Below the pieces are notes generated by a model, which saw nothing but the letters and a program-made list of their open reading frames with translations, made no database searches and was not told where the DNA came from. DNA of 64,000 bases from Buxus sempervirens (Eukaryota > Streptophyta > Magnoliopsida > Buxales > Buxaceae). The DNA lies in NCBI GenBank assembly GCA_947561395.2, contig OX387183.1, forward strand, positions 44,324,890 to 44,388,889, read 5' to 3'. A program made the position numbers and the translations under genes. Each line of letters starts with the position of its first letter. Position 1 is the stretch's first letter. Positions 30,053 through 42,192 of this stretch are shown here, piece after piece.

Positions 30053-30400
30053 TTAACAAATATAACACAAAAATGGTTGTTTAGGCAAACTAATCGTGAT
30101 GGTCTTTTTAAAGCAATCAATGCTTACATGGTTTTTAGCCAACCAGTCCATACCCAAAATCACATTGAAGTCCCCAAATTTAAGACTAATCAAATCAACT
30201 AATAACTTTAAGGCGCCCAGTCTAATCATGCAATCACGGTATACTATCTGAACACTAACTGACTCACCCAAAGGAGTATGTACAGATATCACGGAATCTA
30301 TAAATTCAGGTGACAAACCAATGCGACGAGCAAACATACGAGTAACAAAGGAGTGGGAAGCTCCGGAATCAAATAAACATATAGTAGCATGGCCAAAAGC
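30053..30400 (-). pseudogene. Retropepsin-like protease fragment (element E)
   Basis: FDSGASHSFVTRMFARRIGLSP can be read at the start by continuing rightward past 30337, giving the D-S-G active site near 30375. ISLKFGDFNVILGMDWLAKNHVSIDC follows, the usual flap and ILGMDWL motif of gypsy proteases. It cleaves Gag-Pol. It runs on into the RT fragment to the left, separated by stops. Confidence 0.75.
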
Positions 30401-30699
30401 ATAATCATACCTCCAACAAGTTCCAAAGTCTCCAACTCGTCTTGAGCTGTAATTGCATATACCTCTCTCTGAGTAAGCTGGGGTCGTAGGGCTGCATGCT
30501 ATCTCTGGCCCGAGCCTAACTGTGCAACTCTGCCAGTTGATCCTGCCCTCTCAATCTGCTTCTAACCAGACGTAGACTTCTACCTCGCAAGCTGCCCCTG
30601 GAATCCACTCTGGATTCTAGGAGGAGGGGTTTGTACCTCAGCCTGAGGGCTATGCCTAATATGTAATGACTGATACGTAGAGGGGTGTGGACAGTCAAC

Positions 30700-31458
30700 A
30701 ATCCTATGGCCTTGCTGCCCATATCTAAAGCATGCTCCAAAAGGTGCAAAACACGTCCCTAGCATATGGAATCACCCGCACCTGATACAGTTACCACTAG
30801 CGGGTCTCGCACTTTGACTTCCAGATGATGATCCCTCACCAATAGCCATAGTACTCCTCCTCTGATCATCAAAACCCGTTTTTGCCTCTTGTCTACTCTA
30901 GAGAACCTCCTATGGTCAGATACTAGTCTAATTGGGGCCCTCACTCTACTTTGCTTAGAACTCTTCAAGCCATCTCCCTCTTGACTACTGTAGCTCTACG
31001 AACTAAGTCCATGTGCTGCAAACACAGTAGTACAAACACTCTACTACGAATATCGGATCTCAAGCCTCTCTGAAAATAGCGAGTCTTCTTGGCCTCGTCC
31101 ACAACCATGTAGGGAGCAAATCTTGCCAGCTCTAAAAACCTAGCTTCGTATTGTGCCACAATCATGCTACCTTGAGAAATAGACATAAATTCCCCCTCCT
31201 TCTGAAGTATCACCTCCTCTGAGAATAACTTCTCATAAAATTTTTCTCTGAACTGTTCTCAAGATAACTGGCCCCTATTTCCAATTTCCCTCTTGACTCC
31301 CTGCCACCAAAACTCAACTTCCCCTCCAACATGAAGGTAGCCAATTCTACTTTCCTATCCTCCAGGCATCTCATAAAAGTAAAAATTTTCTCTATCTTCG
31401 TCAACCACTTCTCAACCTCCATAGGGTCAAGTAAACCTTGGAAGCTGGGTAGAGACAT
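30700..31458 (-). pseudogene. Gag fragment with CCHC knuckle (element E)
   Basis: MSLPSFQGLLDPMEVEKWLTK (opening at 31458; shown in part) through MISISQGS-like and VAQYEARFLELARFAPYMV, then CFRYGQQGHRIVDCPHP at about 30690-30740. That is a retrotransposon gag domain and a C-x2-C-like knuckle with Tyr at the second Cys. A frameshift near 31211 splits the domain. It matches element C's gag block for block. Confidence 0.75.
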
Positions 31459-31820
31459 CTTCCTGAACTACTCCAACTCAGAAATAGAAAACTGTCCCTA
31501 CCTGTGGAATCTCTGTTCTGCCCCAATATTTTTATCCTGCCACTGTCTCTCCTCAAATTGTCTATTCAAAAGAGTAGACACTGATCGCAAGGCTCTCCAG
31601 ACCTACCCCATCTGTTCATCCATATTCATGGCCCCAGCAGCTGGAGCCTCAGCATAGATACCTTCCAAATTGCGTCATCTAGTCATTTCAACTGCAAAAC
31701 AATAGATAAATCCAAGTTAGGAATCACTCACCTATGAAAATTAAAGATTCTATCTAATGAAACACACATCCCATAACCAACTTGAGGCTTTCAACTACCT
31801 AGGGTTGGGGATCCTAATTA

Positions 31821-31833
31821 TGCTCTGATACCA
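31821..31833 (-). promoter_or_regulatory. Primer binding site of element E (initiator-Met tRNA)
   Basis: The minus strand reads TGGTATCAGAGCA, the standard tRNA-iMet PBS of plant Ty1-copia and chromovirus elements, just downstream of the short LTR. Confidence 0.85.
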
Positions 31834-31837
31834 TTTA

Positions 31838-32142
31838 AACCCAACGACGTATTATCCGCTTTGGGCCTCAACCTGCATGGTTTTGTCCTCAAAAGGCACC
31901 TCGCTAGCAACCCCTCATGAGCACGCCCTCATTGGTCCAGCCACCTCCTAGGGGCAATGCCAAGACCCACACCAGCCATGGACTACTGGACCCAAACCTA
32001 ACTCAGCGAGGTATTGTCCGCTTTAGGCCTCAACCCACACAGTTTTGTCCTCAAAAAGCACCTCACTAGTTAGAGTGTTTTCCCTGACTCTTATACCTTA
32101 CTGAGCATTTGTCCGTTTCCGATGTGCAATCGTGATGTCACA
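31838..32142 (-). mobile_element. 5' LTR of element E (~300 bp)
   Basis: It starts on the minus strand with TGTGACATCACGATTGC at 32142 and ends just before the PBS. The motif TGTCCGCTTTGGGCCTCAAC occurs twice within it (about 31855 and 32012, one diverged), an internal duplication. The exact 3' end is uncertain because no clean CA precedes the PBS. Confidence 0.6.
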
Positions 32143-33139
32143 TTGATTATTACAACTAATTAGGAGAATGTGGTTCTTTGGGATAAGGATGTCATCAAAA
32201 AATTACTTATCTATACTAATATATAAAGGGAATCACCAAGATTCTAGCCTGATAATCTATGCACCAATTTTATAAAGGGAATCGTCTTTCAATTTTTCCC
32301 TATTTTATAGATTTGTTATGCCACCTAAGCAAGCATAACTAACTAAATTGAACAACATGGTGGGATGTTTTTCTAAGTGGGCCCCAAAAAGAAAAGAAGC
32401 TTATTGGCCCGATATTTTTTTAAAACGTTTCATACGTCCTAATAGTAGCACTTGGAGACAGTTTATGAGTATTGCCCTTATAAGTGTCCATTTAAAAGAA
32501 AAGAAGCTTATTGATCGACCCAATATATATATATATATTAATATATATGCACGTTTTGTCGAATTTAATTCACTTCTTTCAAGTAATATATATATATATA
32601 TAGCCAAAAGAAAACAACATACCGGACTCTATTATTAAAAAAAAGCAAATATAGCATATTCGTTATAAATTATTAAACATGAATTTATTAAATTAATTGA
32701 ACATCTTAACTAATACTAATTTTTTGTACTTGAATTTACTAGGATTTATTAGGATGTTACACACTCTTGATAGAAGATTGGATATGCTTATTTGGATGCA
32801 AATGGAACTTAACTTATTTTATCTTAAATTGTTTTTGTCTTATTTCTTGAACAAGATTAGTTCTCTTAAGCTACATATTTTTGTTTTTTCTTTTAAAAAA
32901 ATGCCTTAAAAAATCTTACAATTTAGAATTTGTATTTATAGTCAAAAACAATTTAAAATTCAACAATTAATTTATGCCTTTAAAATTTATTATATGATTA
33001 ATGCATAACCTAATTAATTTCATGTGTATTAATTTATTAAACAAAACGTGCATAAATTAAAAATAAATTTATTTTAAATATACAACTATTATAGAAAAAT
33101 TAGCAGACCGGATTATCATAACAATGAATTATCCAAAAA
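32143..33139. other. AT-rich stretch, possibly Helitron-derived
   Basis: No protein is recognisable. At about 32207 the sequence ATCTATACTAATATATAAAGG resembles a Helitron 5' terminus (TC after A). AT dinucleotide runs lie at 32524-32548 and 32588-32602. An inverted pair, TATGCACGTTTTGT at about 32545 and ACAAAACGTGCATA at about 33042, spans ~500 bp. I find no clear Helitron CTRR 3' end. Confidence 0.3.
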
Positions 33140-34235
33140 ATGATAAAGCTCGAATGGGTTTTCAATCTGAAGAAAGATGGTAGTAGAAAGGTGGTGAAAT
33201 ATAAAGCTCGGTTCGTAGTAAAAGGATTACTACAGAAAAAGGGAATTGACTTTGACGAAATCTTTTCACCCGTAGTAAAAATGGCATCAATTGGACTTAT
33301 TCTTGGATTGGTAGCCAGCTTGAACAGATGGATGTTAAGACAGCATTTCTTCATGGTGATCTACATGAAGAAATATATATGTAGCAACTAGATGGTTTTG
33401 AGGTTTCAGGAAAAGAAAACCTCATTTGCAAACTAAAGAAGAGTTTGTATGGCCTCAAACAAGCACCAAGGCAGTTGTACAAAAATTTTGACTTGTTCAT
33501 AGTCAGTCAAGGATATAAAAGAACAGCTGCAGATTAGTGTGTTTATATTTAGAGATTTTCAGATGGAAACTTCATTGCTCTTCTACTATATGTAGACGAC
33601 ATGCTGATCGTTGGACAAGATTCAATGAAAATCAACCAGCTGAAGAAGGAACTCTCTAAGACCTTGACATGAAGGACTTCGGCCTAGCTCAACAAATTCT
33701 GGGAATGCACATAGTTCGAGACAGGAAGAACCACAAGTTTTGGCTACCTCAAGAGAAGTATGTTGATCAAGTGATCATGAGATTCAACATGCATAATGCC
33801 AAACTTGTTAGCATCCCACTAGCCAACCACTTTAAGTTGAACAAGAGTTCGTGTCCCTCATCCAAGACAGAGATAGAGGAGATTTCAGCAGTACCTTATT
33901 CTTCAGCAGTCGGAAGTCTAATGTATGCAATGGTATGTACAAGGCCAAATATTGCTCATGTAGTTGGCGTAGCGAGCCATTTCCTTTCTAATCCTGGAAA
34001 AGGACACTGGAAGGCAATCAAATGGATTCTCAGGTACCTTAAGGGTACATCAAAGATATGTTAGTGCCACGGGGAAGCTGATCTAGTCTTGGAAGGCTAT
34101 ACTCATGTAGATATGGCGGGAGATCTTGATGGTAGAAAATCTACTTCAAGATTTCTCTACACTTTTGCAGGGGGAGTTGTATCATGGTAGTCAAGACTGC
34201 AGAAGTGTGTTGCACTATCCACAACTGAAGCCAAG
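33140..34235 (+). pseudogene. Ty1-copia RT-RNase H fragment (element D)
   Basis: It begins abruptly at KLEWVFNLKKDGSRKVVKYK and reads QMDVKTAFLHGDL, YGLKQAPRQLY and LLYVDDMLIVGQ (catalytic YVDD near 33590), then DMKDFGLAQQILGMHI, SLMYAMVCTRPNIAHVVGV and DGRKSTSRFLYTFAGG of RNase H. It breaks off at ALSTTEAK where LTR B2 begins. Several frameshifts and TAG codons (e.g. VVSW-stop-SRLQ) are present. Both ends are truncated and no LTRs are visible. Confidence 0.88.
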
Positions 34236-34472
34236 TGTGGGACCATGGAAATCACCTAGATGACCTCCTTAACACCGCATGGAATTCATAAAATCAAGGA
34301 GTCGCCACCATTCAAAATCAAGGTGTGAATGGACACCAAAATGAACATAGAAAGAACAAAATAGAGCCAAATTAGCTCTAATTCATGATCTTATCCAGAG
34401 ATTGAGTAAGGGAGTTAGGTTATGAGTAAAGGAAGGTGTTAGGCACCTTACTCATGCATACAAGATGGTTGC

Positions 34473-37400
34473 TGTAAGCACCTTATTTTTGCACCCCTGG
34501 AAGTGCTGAAAATGAAAACCCTAGCAGGAAAGTTAAACACTAAGGGGGTGGAAAATTGACTTTTTGATCAAGTGAAAATTGGCCACCTTGCTTTATCTCA
34601 ATGGATAGAGAATCTCGACACGGTTCCAATGCAATTGAATTTGCTGGAATCGGAGTCCGGATGAAGGTTTTGTGGGCCGATCAAACTTAAAGGGGGAGCC
34701 GAAAGTTGACTGTTTTTTAAACCCAATCCAGGTGCTTAGCTCTATATCATTGGATAGAGGGCTCCAATATGAGTCCAACGCAACTGAGTTTGCTCAAATT
34801 GGAGCCCGAATGAAGGAGATACGAGCCATCGAAGTTTTCGAGCAGAAAAACTGGAAACTGCACATGTGGCAAAAAGCCGCACACGTGGCGAGTAGCGCAA
34901 TAAAATATCTCGAGGGGCAATCCGTAAATATCCAAACATGCAAAATATCCCAGGGTTTAAAGCAAAATTTTTCAGGGGCAATCCGTAGATATCCAAAAGT
35001 GTCAAATCGGTCAAGTCGAGGGGCAAATCCATAATTTTTTTTTGTATCAGACCAAATATATAGGATACACATAGGTTTGTGTATAACCGACATCAAATAT
35101 CGGATACAAAGATTTGCTCAGCGAGATTCGCGCCGATTCCCCGACAAATTCGCGGCGGCATTTAATTTTCGAAATGATTGTGTTTGTATCCGATATAATA
35201 TGCCGGATACAAAGGAAGTGTAGTGTATCCGACATTAAATGCCGGATACAAAAATGTTTCTATAAAAAGGCAACAGCAGCCCCATTTTGAGGGTTGGCTT
35301 CATTTTTGCTGGTTCCCACCCCTTCTCCCCTTGGCTACTGCTCCGAAATCCCCTCTTCTTGCCCCCCTTTGGCTCCCCAAACCCTTCAACATTATCTCAA
35401 AGCTCTCCTACTCTCTCTTCTCTTCTTCTTCTCCATCTTCACCCCACCAAGAAGGAGAGTACTTGCTGTTGGTGTGTAAAGGAAGGGCTCCAGCACCTGT
35501 TCTTGCTTCAAGGAGAAGACTACACACTTCAAAGGGGTTTTAAAACCCTAAGGTATGGTCCCTTGACATATTTTATGCTACATATATTAAAATGAGGATG
35601 TTTTGAACATGTACAGAAGGTTTATCTCTTCTTGCTGAAATGGATCTGTTAATAAGGTTTCTTAGCCTATTTTTCTCCTCTTTGATATGATATGAAAGGT
35701 CTCCCATGATAGGGGGAGTGCACGTATGGTTATGAGAAAAGGCAAGAATGATTTTTTGTCATTTCCAAAGGTCTCCAAGGTGTTACTTTGTTGTTGACAT
35801 TTCCCATTTTCCATAGGGAGCATGTCCCCTTTCTCCAACAATCTAATGTACCCCATTTTAAACCCCCTCATCCCCTTCTTTAAAGTGTTTTCTTGAATGC
35901 TTCTGGGTGTTGTTTGAGCATAGGATTGTGTCGGGCTTGTTGGCATGTTTAGGGTAGATCATACGTGTGTGTTTTTATGTTCTCATATTGATTCCTTTCA
36001 AGCTCCTAGTAGTGGTATGCATGCTTTCCTTTCCGACACATGCTCACACATGAAGCATGCTCGCTCATGCACACACTCTTATTTCATGTATAAGAATCTG
36101 TAAAAATGAATGTGCCGTTCATGGTTTAGGAGCATGCTTACTAGGTTTTGTTGGGGGACTAGTGCTTGCCTTGTATGTCCATTGATATGTGAAATGGGAA
36201 GAACCAAGTAGGGACACCTAGGTTCCTGCTCAGCCTCCGGGAGTATCCCAGGAATGGGAGGAGGCAACACCTTAAGCCTCCTCCCCCTTGATCGAACCAC
36301 TAGAGTCCCAAAAGAAGGCAAAAAGGGAGTCTTCCCCATCTCTCTGAACCTCTGTGGGCTCACACATGAGCCCACACAATCACCGGAACTCCCCAAGAAG
36401 CCTAAAAACCCAAAGCCAATTCAAAAATCACAAAAACAGCTTCTGTGTGTTGATCCGGCAACTCAGGTCGGATCAATAGAGCTGTATTCGTAGCCGGCAA
36501 AAGATGCCGGATACACTGAGACCTGTGTGTAACCGCCATCTTAGGCCGGCTACACTGCCAGATTGCTTTTTCTTGCCATTTTCTTATCTTTTGCTATTTT
36601 TGTGCCTTGTTGATCAATCCGGACGAACCAGAAGAGTTTCCGGGTCAACTGGAGACCCAAGATGGGCAATGGACCGACCCGGTCCAATTTGATTCCTAGT
36701 GGGCCTTCCAACGGGGCCCGCTAAGCCCGACAAACCCACTTTCGTTAAATAAAGGTAATTAAATTGATTGAGTAAGCCAAACCCATTGAGGCCCACCAAA
36801 GCCCAATTCGGGGCATGCATGCTTAAATTATGTTGTGGTTTGGCCGAGACCACGGATAGGGCCTCTCGGGCTCGCTAAAGCCCATTGAACCAAGCTAATT
36901 TAGGGTTTCCAAACCCTAACTCAAGAAGCCTTGGGCTTTCAAGCCCAAGCCCAGGTGAAGGGCCCCAAGCCCAAAGCCTGACCCATTTTGGCTCAGTTAA
37001 TCAAGATAATCTCAAAATCACTTGGCAACCAACTGTGTGGCCCACTCAAGGGCCCACAAAGCAATCCCGGCCCACTTTGGCATGAAATCCACTTAAATAA
37101 TCAAACTTGAATTTCAAAATAAAATCAATTCATTGAACCAAAGCCCAAAGGGCCTCTCAGGCTAGACTGAGGCCCACCAGGGGACACGTGGGCTTAATCA
37201 AGCCCACCAAGGAATCCGCGGGCCTTCCAACGGGTCCCGCCCAATCAGACTCATCTTATCTTTAACTAAAAAAATAAAATCAAGTAAAGGGATCCATACC
37301 ACTTTGGCGGTCCCGCCAAACGTAACCGAATTGAATGCTGGATTAGGAATCGGATGAGTGAGAGACCAAAGTTGACCCAAACCAGGGAAACCATGGGACC

Positions 37401-37627
37401 CATCATTGGACGGGGTGGACTGGGGTGGACTGGGGTGTCTACGGACTTCCCCGTACCACAACCGAGAATTTGCTTATAATATCAAGCCGCAGACCAAGCC
37501 ATAATAAACAAACTTAGGCACCCAGGTGTCTGCCTGCACCCCATCAGGCAGTGGCGATTCCAAACAATCCCGAGGCACGAATCATTTTGCATGCACCTCA
37601 TCGTGCGACCGAAATCAGGTGCGCACA
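34473..37627 (+). mobile_element. Ogre-type solo LTR with 5-bp TSD GTTGC
   Basis: It starts TGTAAGCACCTTATTTTTGC, ends GTGCGCACA, and is flanked by GTTGC on both sides (34468-34472 and 37628-37632). The host sequence rejoins across it. The layout repeats that of the LTR at 15792-18800 in opposite orientation: U3 repeats, hairpin array, TATA, donor AAG/GTATGG at 35553, second hairpin cluster (36451-36556), GGGCCC-rich repeats, internal PBS-like GTGGCGATTCC. This element was reduced to one LTR by recombination. It fixes the true ends for this LTR family. Confidence 0.93.
35041..35270 (+). promoter_or_regulatory. Solo-LTR promoter: hairpin array and TATA box
   Basis: Four GTATCCG/CGGATAC hairpins (near 35042, 35080, 35186, 35223) end at 35250. 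TATAAAAAGG begins at 35261, a gap of 10 bp. Between the hairpin pairs lies GCGGCGGCATTTAA, also present in the other two Ogre-type LTRs. Confidence 0.68.
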
Positions 37628-38521
37628 GTTGCCATATGCCTACTCATGCTATATACTTGCATGTAAACAAATATCACTTAGAAGCATGTAAAGTAAACAA
37701 ACATATGTATGATTTTCCTCATGAGGTGTCCAATGGATTGTGGACTCTCTCTGAGGATGTATCACCTTCAGGACTTCATGATTAAGGTAAAAATCAAAGC
37801 AAAAGTTGAAGAAAAACAAATTAAAGCAAATCTAGAAAAATCCATACAAGGTTAAGCTATTTGAGCTTGGAAATTTCAATTAATCATAAGTCATTCATGT
37901 CACGACCCAGAACCAAGTCTGCCCTTCCAAGGCACAACCCGTCCCAGACCGTGGCAAGTGGGCCATTATACGTAACAAAGCACGAAGGATTTCAAAACTT
38001 TTTCTATACAAGTGCAAGTGCAAACAGTTTATACATGTGCATATCAAAAGTGTGTTCATGTATATATATTTGAAATCAAATAAGACATGAGATTTGGTTA
38101 CAAAATATTGGGTGACTAATCACTCCTCTCAAATGTATAGGTTTTACAATCCAAAACTATACATGTATTACAAAATAAAAGCCTAAGGTCTATAGTAGTC
38201 TTCCTCTCTATACTCGATGGCCTTATCCTTGCCTCTATCCCCAGCCCGGTCCTTCACACCGAACGACGATGGATCTGAAAAATAAGATGAGAAGCAACTA
38301 TGAGACAAATGTCTCAGTAAGCAACACATGCATGAATCGGTGAAAACACAGTTTATGCAAATATCTCTCGATAAAACCACGGCATGAGGGTAGTTCTAAT
38401 ACTACAAATCCATGGCATCTTAGTGTCATACAATAGTGCATGCATGTGCTTCAGTATACAGATAATCCATTTAATAGCAATCATGTATTCAATATTATTA
38501 CTTGTTATCTAGGATGTTTAT

Positions 38522-38700
38522 ATATACTACACATGGCCTCATCTAGCTTCACCGATTCCACATGGTGGCTAAGCATTTACGCTGATTCCCCTTGACGTAG
38601 GCATCCATACACCGATTCCCCTTGACGTACAGGCATCCACTGCCGATTCCCCGTAGCAAGTGGGTATCGGCCACCGATGATGCTGGTGCCGGGATGATAT
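38522..38700 (-). repeat. Short repeats and hairpins around a CGATTCCCCTTGA core
   Basis: Three to four units of GATTCCCCTTGACGTA-GGCATCCA spacing ~27 bp, duplicated at 39490-39650 and with one extra unit at 49950-50120. Several units can fold with the core in the loop: CACC/GGTG, TACG/CGTA and CCACTGC/GCAAGTGG. Confidence 0.6.
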
Positions 38701-39873
38701 CACAATGGAGCAGTACAGTAACAATAACAACTAGCCATGGTATATATATACAAACAATCCCATTGAAGTCTATGGATCCATACCTTAAGGGTTCATTATG
38801 CTAATGTGTTTATTTATCAAGTTCACAACAATTATAGCAACAAAGAACAGAATAATAACACACCGGAACCAGGTTTGCCCCTCCAAGGCACAACCCATCC
38901 CAGATCGTGGCAAATGGGCCATTATACTTAACAAAACACGAAGGATTTAAAAAAATTTTCTATACAAATGCAAGTGCAAATAGTTTATACATGTGCATGT
39001 CAAAAGTGAGTTCATGTATATATTTGAAATGAAATAAGACATGAGAGTTGGTTACAAAATATTGGGTGACTAATCGCTCATCTCAAATGTATAGGTTTTA
39101 AAATCCAAAACTATACATGTATTACAAAATAAAAGCCTAAGTCCTATAGTTGTCTTCCTCTCTATACCCGATGGCCTTTTCCTTGCCTCTATCCCTAGCC
39201 CAGTCCTTCACACCGGACGACGATGGATCTGAAAAATAAGATAAGAAGCAACTGTGAGACGAATGTCTCAGTAAGCAACACATGCATGAATTGGTGAAAA
39301 CACAGTTTATGCAAATATCTCTCAATAAAAATATAGCATGCGAGTAGTTCTAATACTACAAATCCACGGCATCTTAGTGTCATACAATAGTGCATGCATG
39401 TGCTTCAGTGTACAGATAATCCATTTAATAGCAATCATATATTCAATATTATCACTTGTTATCTAGGATTTTTATATATACTACACATGGCCTCATCTAG
39501 CTTCACCAATTCCATGTGGTGGCTAGGCATCTACGCTGATTCCCCTTGACGTAGGCATCCATACACCGATTCCCCTTGACGTACAGGCATCCACTGCCGA
39601 TTCCCCGTAGCAAGTGGGTATCGGCCACGGATGATGCTGGTGCAGGGATGATATCACAATGGAGCAGTACAGTAACAATAACAACTAGCCATGGTATATA
39701 TATACAAACAATCCCGTTGAAGTCTATGGATCCATACCTTAAGGGTTCAATATGTTGATGTGTTTATTTATCAAGTTCATAACAATTATAGCAACAAAAA
39801 ACAGAATAATAACACATCAATTATATCCAAGCTTTAGTGGAGGAGGCTTGTTCTCTATCTCCAAGTTTGGAGG

Positions 39874-42192
39874 TGTAACGCCCCGAACCCGGGTCAGTGG
39901 CAACCGGCACCCGACCCGAACCCGGTTCGCTACTGTAACAACCCAAATTTAGTTCAACAACCAAATCCAAGATGTTACTGGCCCATATCAAATACATCAT
40001 CAATAATATATCAGACCAAAGAATTAAAATCCATTCACTTTATTATACCATCAGAGTTGCGGAAACAAGTATGTGCGGAAGTGTGGTCTAAAATCCTCAA
40101 ATAAACATTTAAGTTGATCATCAATCATTAATATTAAAGTCTGGTAAAATAAAATGGTTACTATCTCTCTAGTACATAAAATCCAAATGAAAAATAGTCT
40201 ATCAAATATGACTAAGTCTAAATCAATCAGCCACCTCAAACAAGATCCAGATAAAAGTAATCCTCCGGTGTATACTCAGCTACCTCTCCCTGGAAATCAC
40301 TAAGATCCCCCTCTCGCGTATCAGCTGAGAAATGAAATAAAAGTAGGGTGAGATACGAATATCCCAGTAGATAACACATGCATGATTAAACAGTTCATAT
40401 AAGTAAAATAACAGTTCATGCACGATTAAGCAATATCGACTAAGCAGGCTCGTATAATCATTCATATCATTCATGAATACAAAACAATATGATAAACAGT
40501 TCTAGAGATGAATTTCAGCAAGTTCTATTATAAGAATCCAATATCAAAATCCATAACATAATTCATACTTTGCTAGAATGCACTAAACAGTCACATCCGA
40601 TCAATAACTCAATCACATGCCTCCAGCATGTATACAATAATAATAAGTTTTGTGATTCTAGTGTCATTGTAGGACTCACAAAGATAGATAAACCTTTTGA
40701 GATGATTCTCAACCAATTGCTATACCACCGTACGGCTTAGGAGCAATGCTACTAATGATACTCAAGTCCCATGCAGCGCAGCTTAGACAAGAGTCGTAGT
40801 CACTGACTTATTGCACACGTACCCATCAGAGTTGGCATGTACCACCAGCATGCAACACCAGAATCAATACATGGAGATGGTCGCTTATCCAAATGTACAG
40901 GGAATCACCAGCGGCTCACCGAGGTGTCCCTCCAGACATAGGACCTTCCCAGACAAACTAACTTGCAAAGGAAGCGCGTCGCATATAGGAGTAACTCAAC
41001 CCAAATGACATATCCCTCAGCTATCTAGCAACAACTATGGATCCATAACCAGCTATGCCCACTAGACTCCAAAATTCCCTAAAATATAATATTTCTATAA
41101 GGGTTGGTGCCTAGCGGCATATAAAGGTTAAATCTGTCAATTACTTCAATATTCGGTCATCTGAGTTCTGAATTCTCTTTATAAAGTTTTCTGGTTTATT
41201 GTGTCATTTAGAAGATGTTCTAGTAATTAAATACTAGTTAGGTTTTCCAAAAACTAGGTTTCTCCATTTCTTTCAAAGTTTGGCAACTAATGTCTTAATT
41301 ATCTTCCTAATTTATTTTTCTGTAAAATAGGGAATTAGATAATTTATTTTAGTCTTAAAACATCTTATTTAATCATTAAAATTGTCTAAAAATAGTTTGG
41401 AATTGAATCAGGGTGTGAAATTACGAAAATCTGCAAAATCTGAACAGAGCACCTAGGATCGCTCAAGATCGCCCCGGCGATCTGTGGTCGGCGGTAGTTC
41501 AAAATCAAACACTGACGATACGTCTTCCAGCGGTCTTCGGAGGTCTACAGTTTATAACTAGCGCCAATGATCGCCGAGCACAATCGAGGTCTGCGGTCGT
41601 TCGAAAACGAACAGAATCAGTTCCAAAATGTGATTTTTCTCGTCTAAACTCATTCTAACATATTTATAACATGATTATCTAACTATATACATCATTACAT
41701 ATCATAAAAACATGCTTTTGCGATTAAACGAATGTAAATCCAAACATGAAGGTAAAACGGTGTCACCTACCTCTTTCGTGCGTATTTCTCCTTCTCTTCT
41801 CCAACCAACTATACTCACAAACGTAAGATAATCCCCGGACGATGAAGAACACCAAAACCCAGTCCTTTCTTCCTCCTCCTTCTTCCTCAGTCTCTCGGTC
41901 GTTCAAACTTGGCTTGTTGCTTGCGGCTGAAGTAGACGAGCGAGAATACGAACGTGTATGTATTTAGGTTATTAAACTAATATTTATACTCTCCGATCCA
42001 ATATATCTCACATACACAAAACTCCATACACACGCCCAATCAGAATACATACCTTGATATCTCATGATCGGACGATCAGATCTGCGTCTAATTCTGGATC
42101 TCCACTAATTAAATTATGCCCTACAATAATAAAATATTTCCATCAATTATAATTCTCAATAATATTATTTAAGGAAAATTCGGGGTTTTACA
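39874..42192 (-). mobile_element. Chromovirus-type solo LTR G inside element C's 3' LTR
   Basis: Bounded by TGTAACGCCCCG on the left and CGGGGTTTTACA on the right, with imperfect TSD GGAGG/AGAGG. The uninterrupted counterpart is seen at 50335-50350. Minus orientation is given by TATAAATA (41988-41981), donor GTAGGT (41770) and acceptor TTTCTCAG (40325). The left 70 bp (39874-39945) are GC-rich with CCCGAACCCGG inverted motifs. No coding sequence. Confidence 0.88.

Larger units (their letters stand above)
29803..32142 (-). mobile_element. 5' part of a small Ty3-gypsy element (element E), truncated in RT
   Basis: Order (minus): 5' LTR, PBS, gag, CCHC, protease, start of RT. The RT begins INFRIQLQPGMHPIFKQPYR and breaks off at IDEL, seven bases from the CACTA end, so the CACTA lies at or beside the break. 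Frameshifts and stops are frequent. The gag-protease order resembles the chromovirus C in this window at protein level, but the LTR is only about 300 bp. Confidence 0.75.

Noticed and set aside
36254-37085. Short plus-strand ORFs in the GGGCCC-rich region
   Set aside because: The same region in the opposite LTR (16140-17200) does not preserve the frames; composition explains them.
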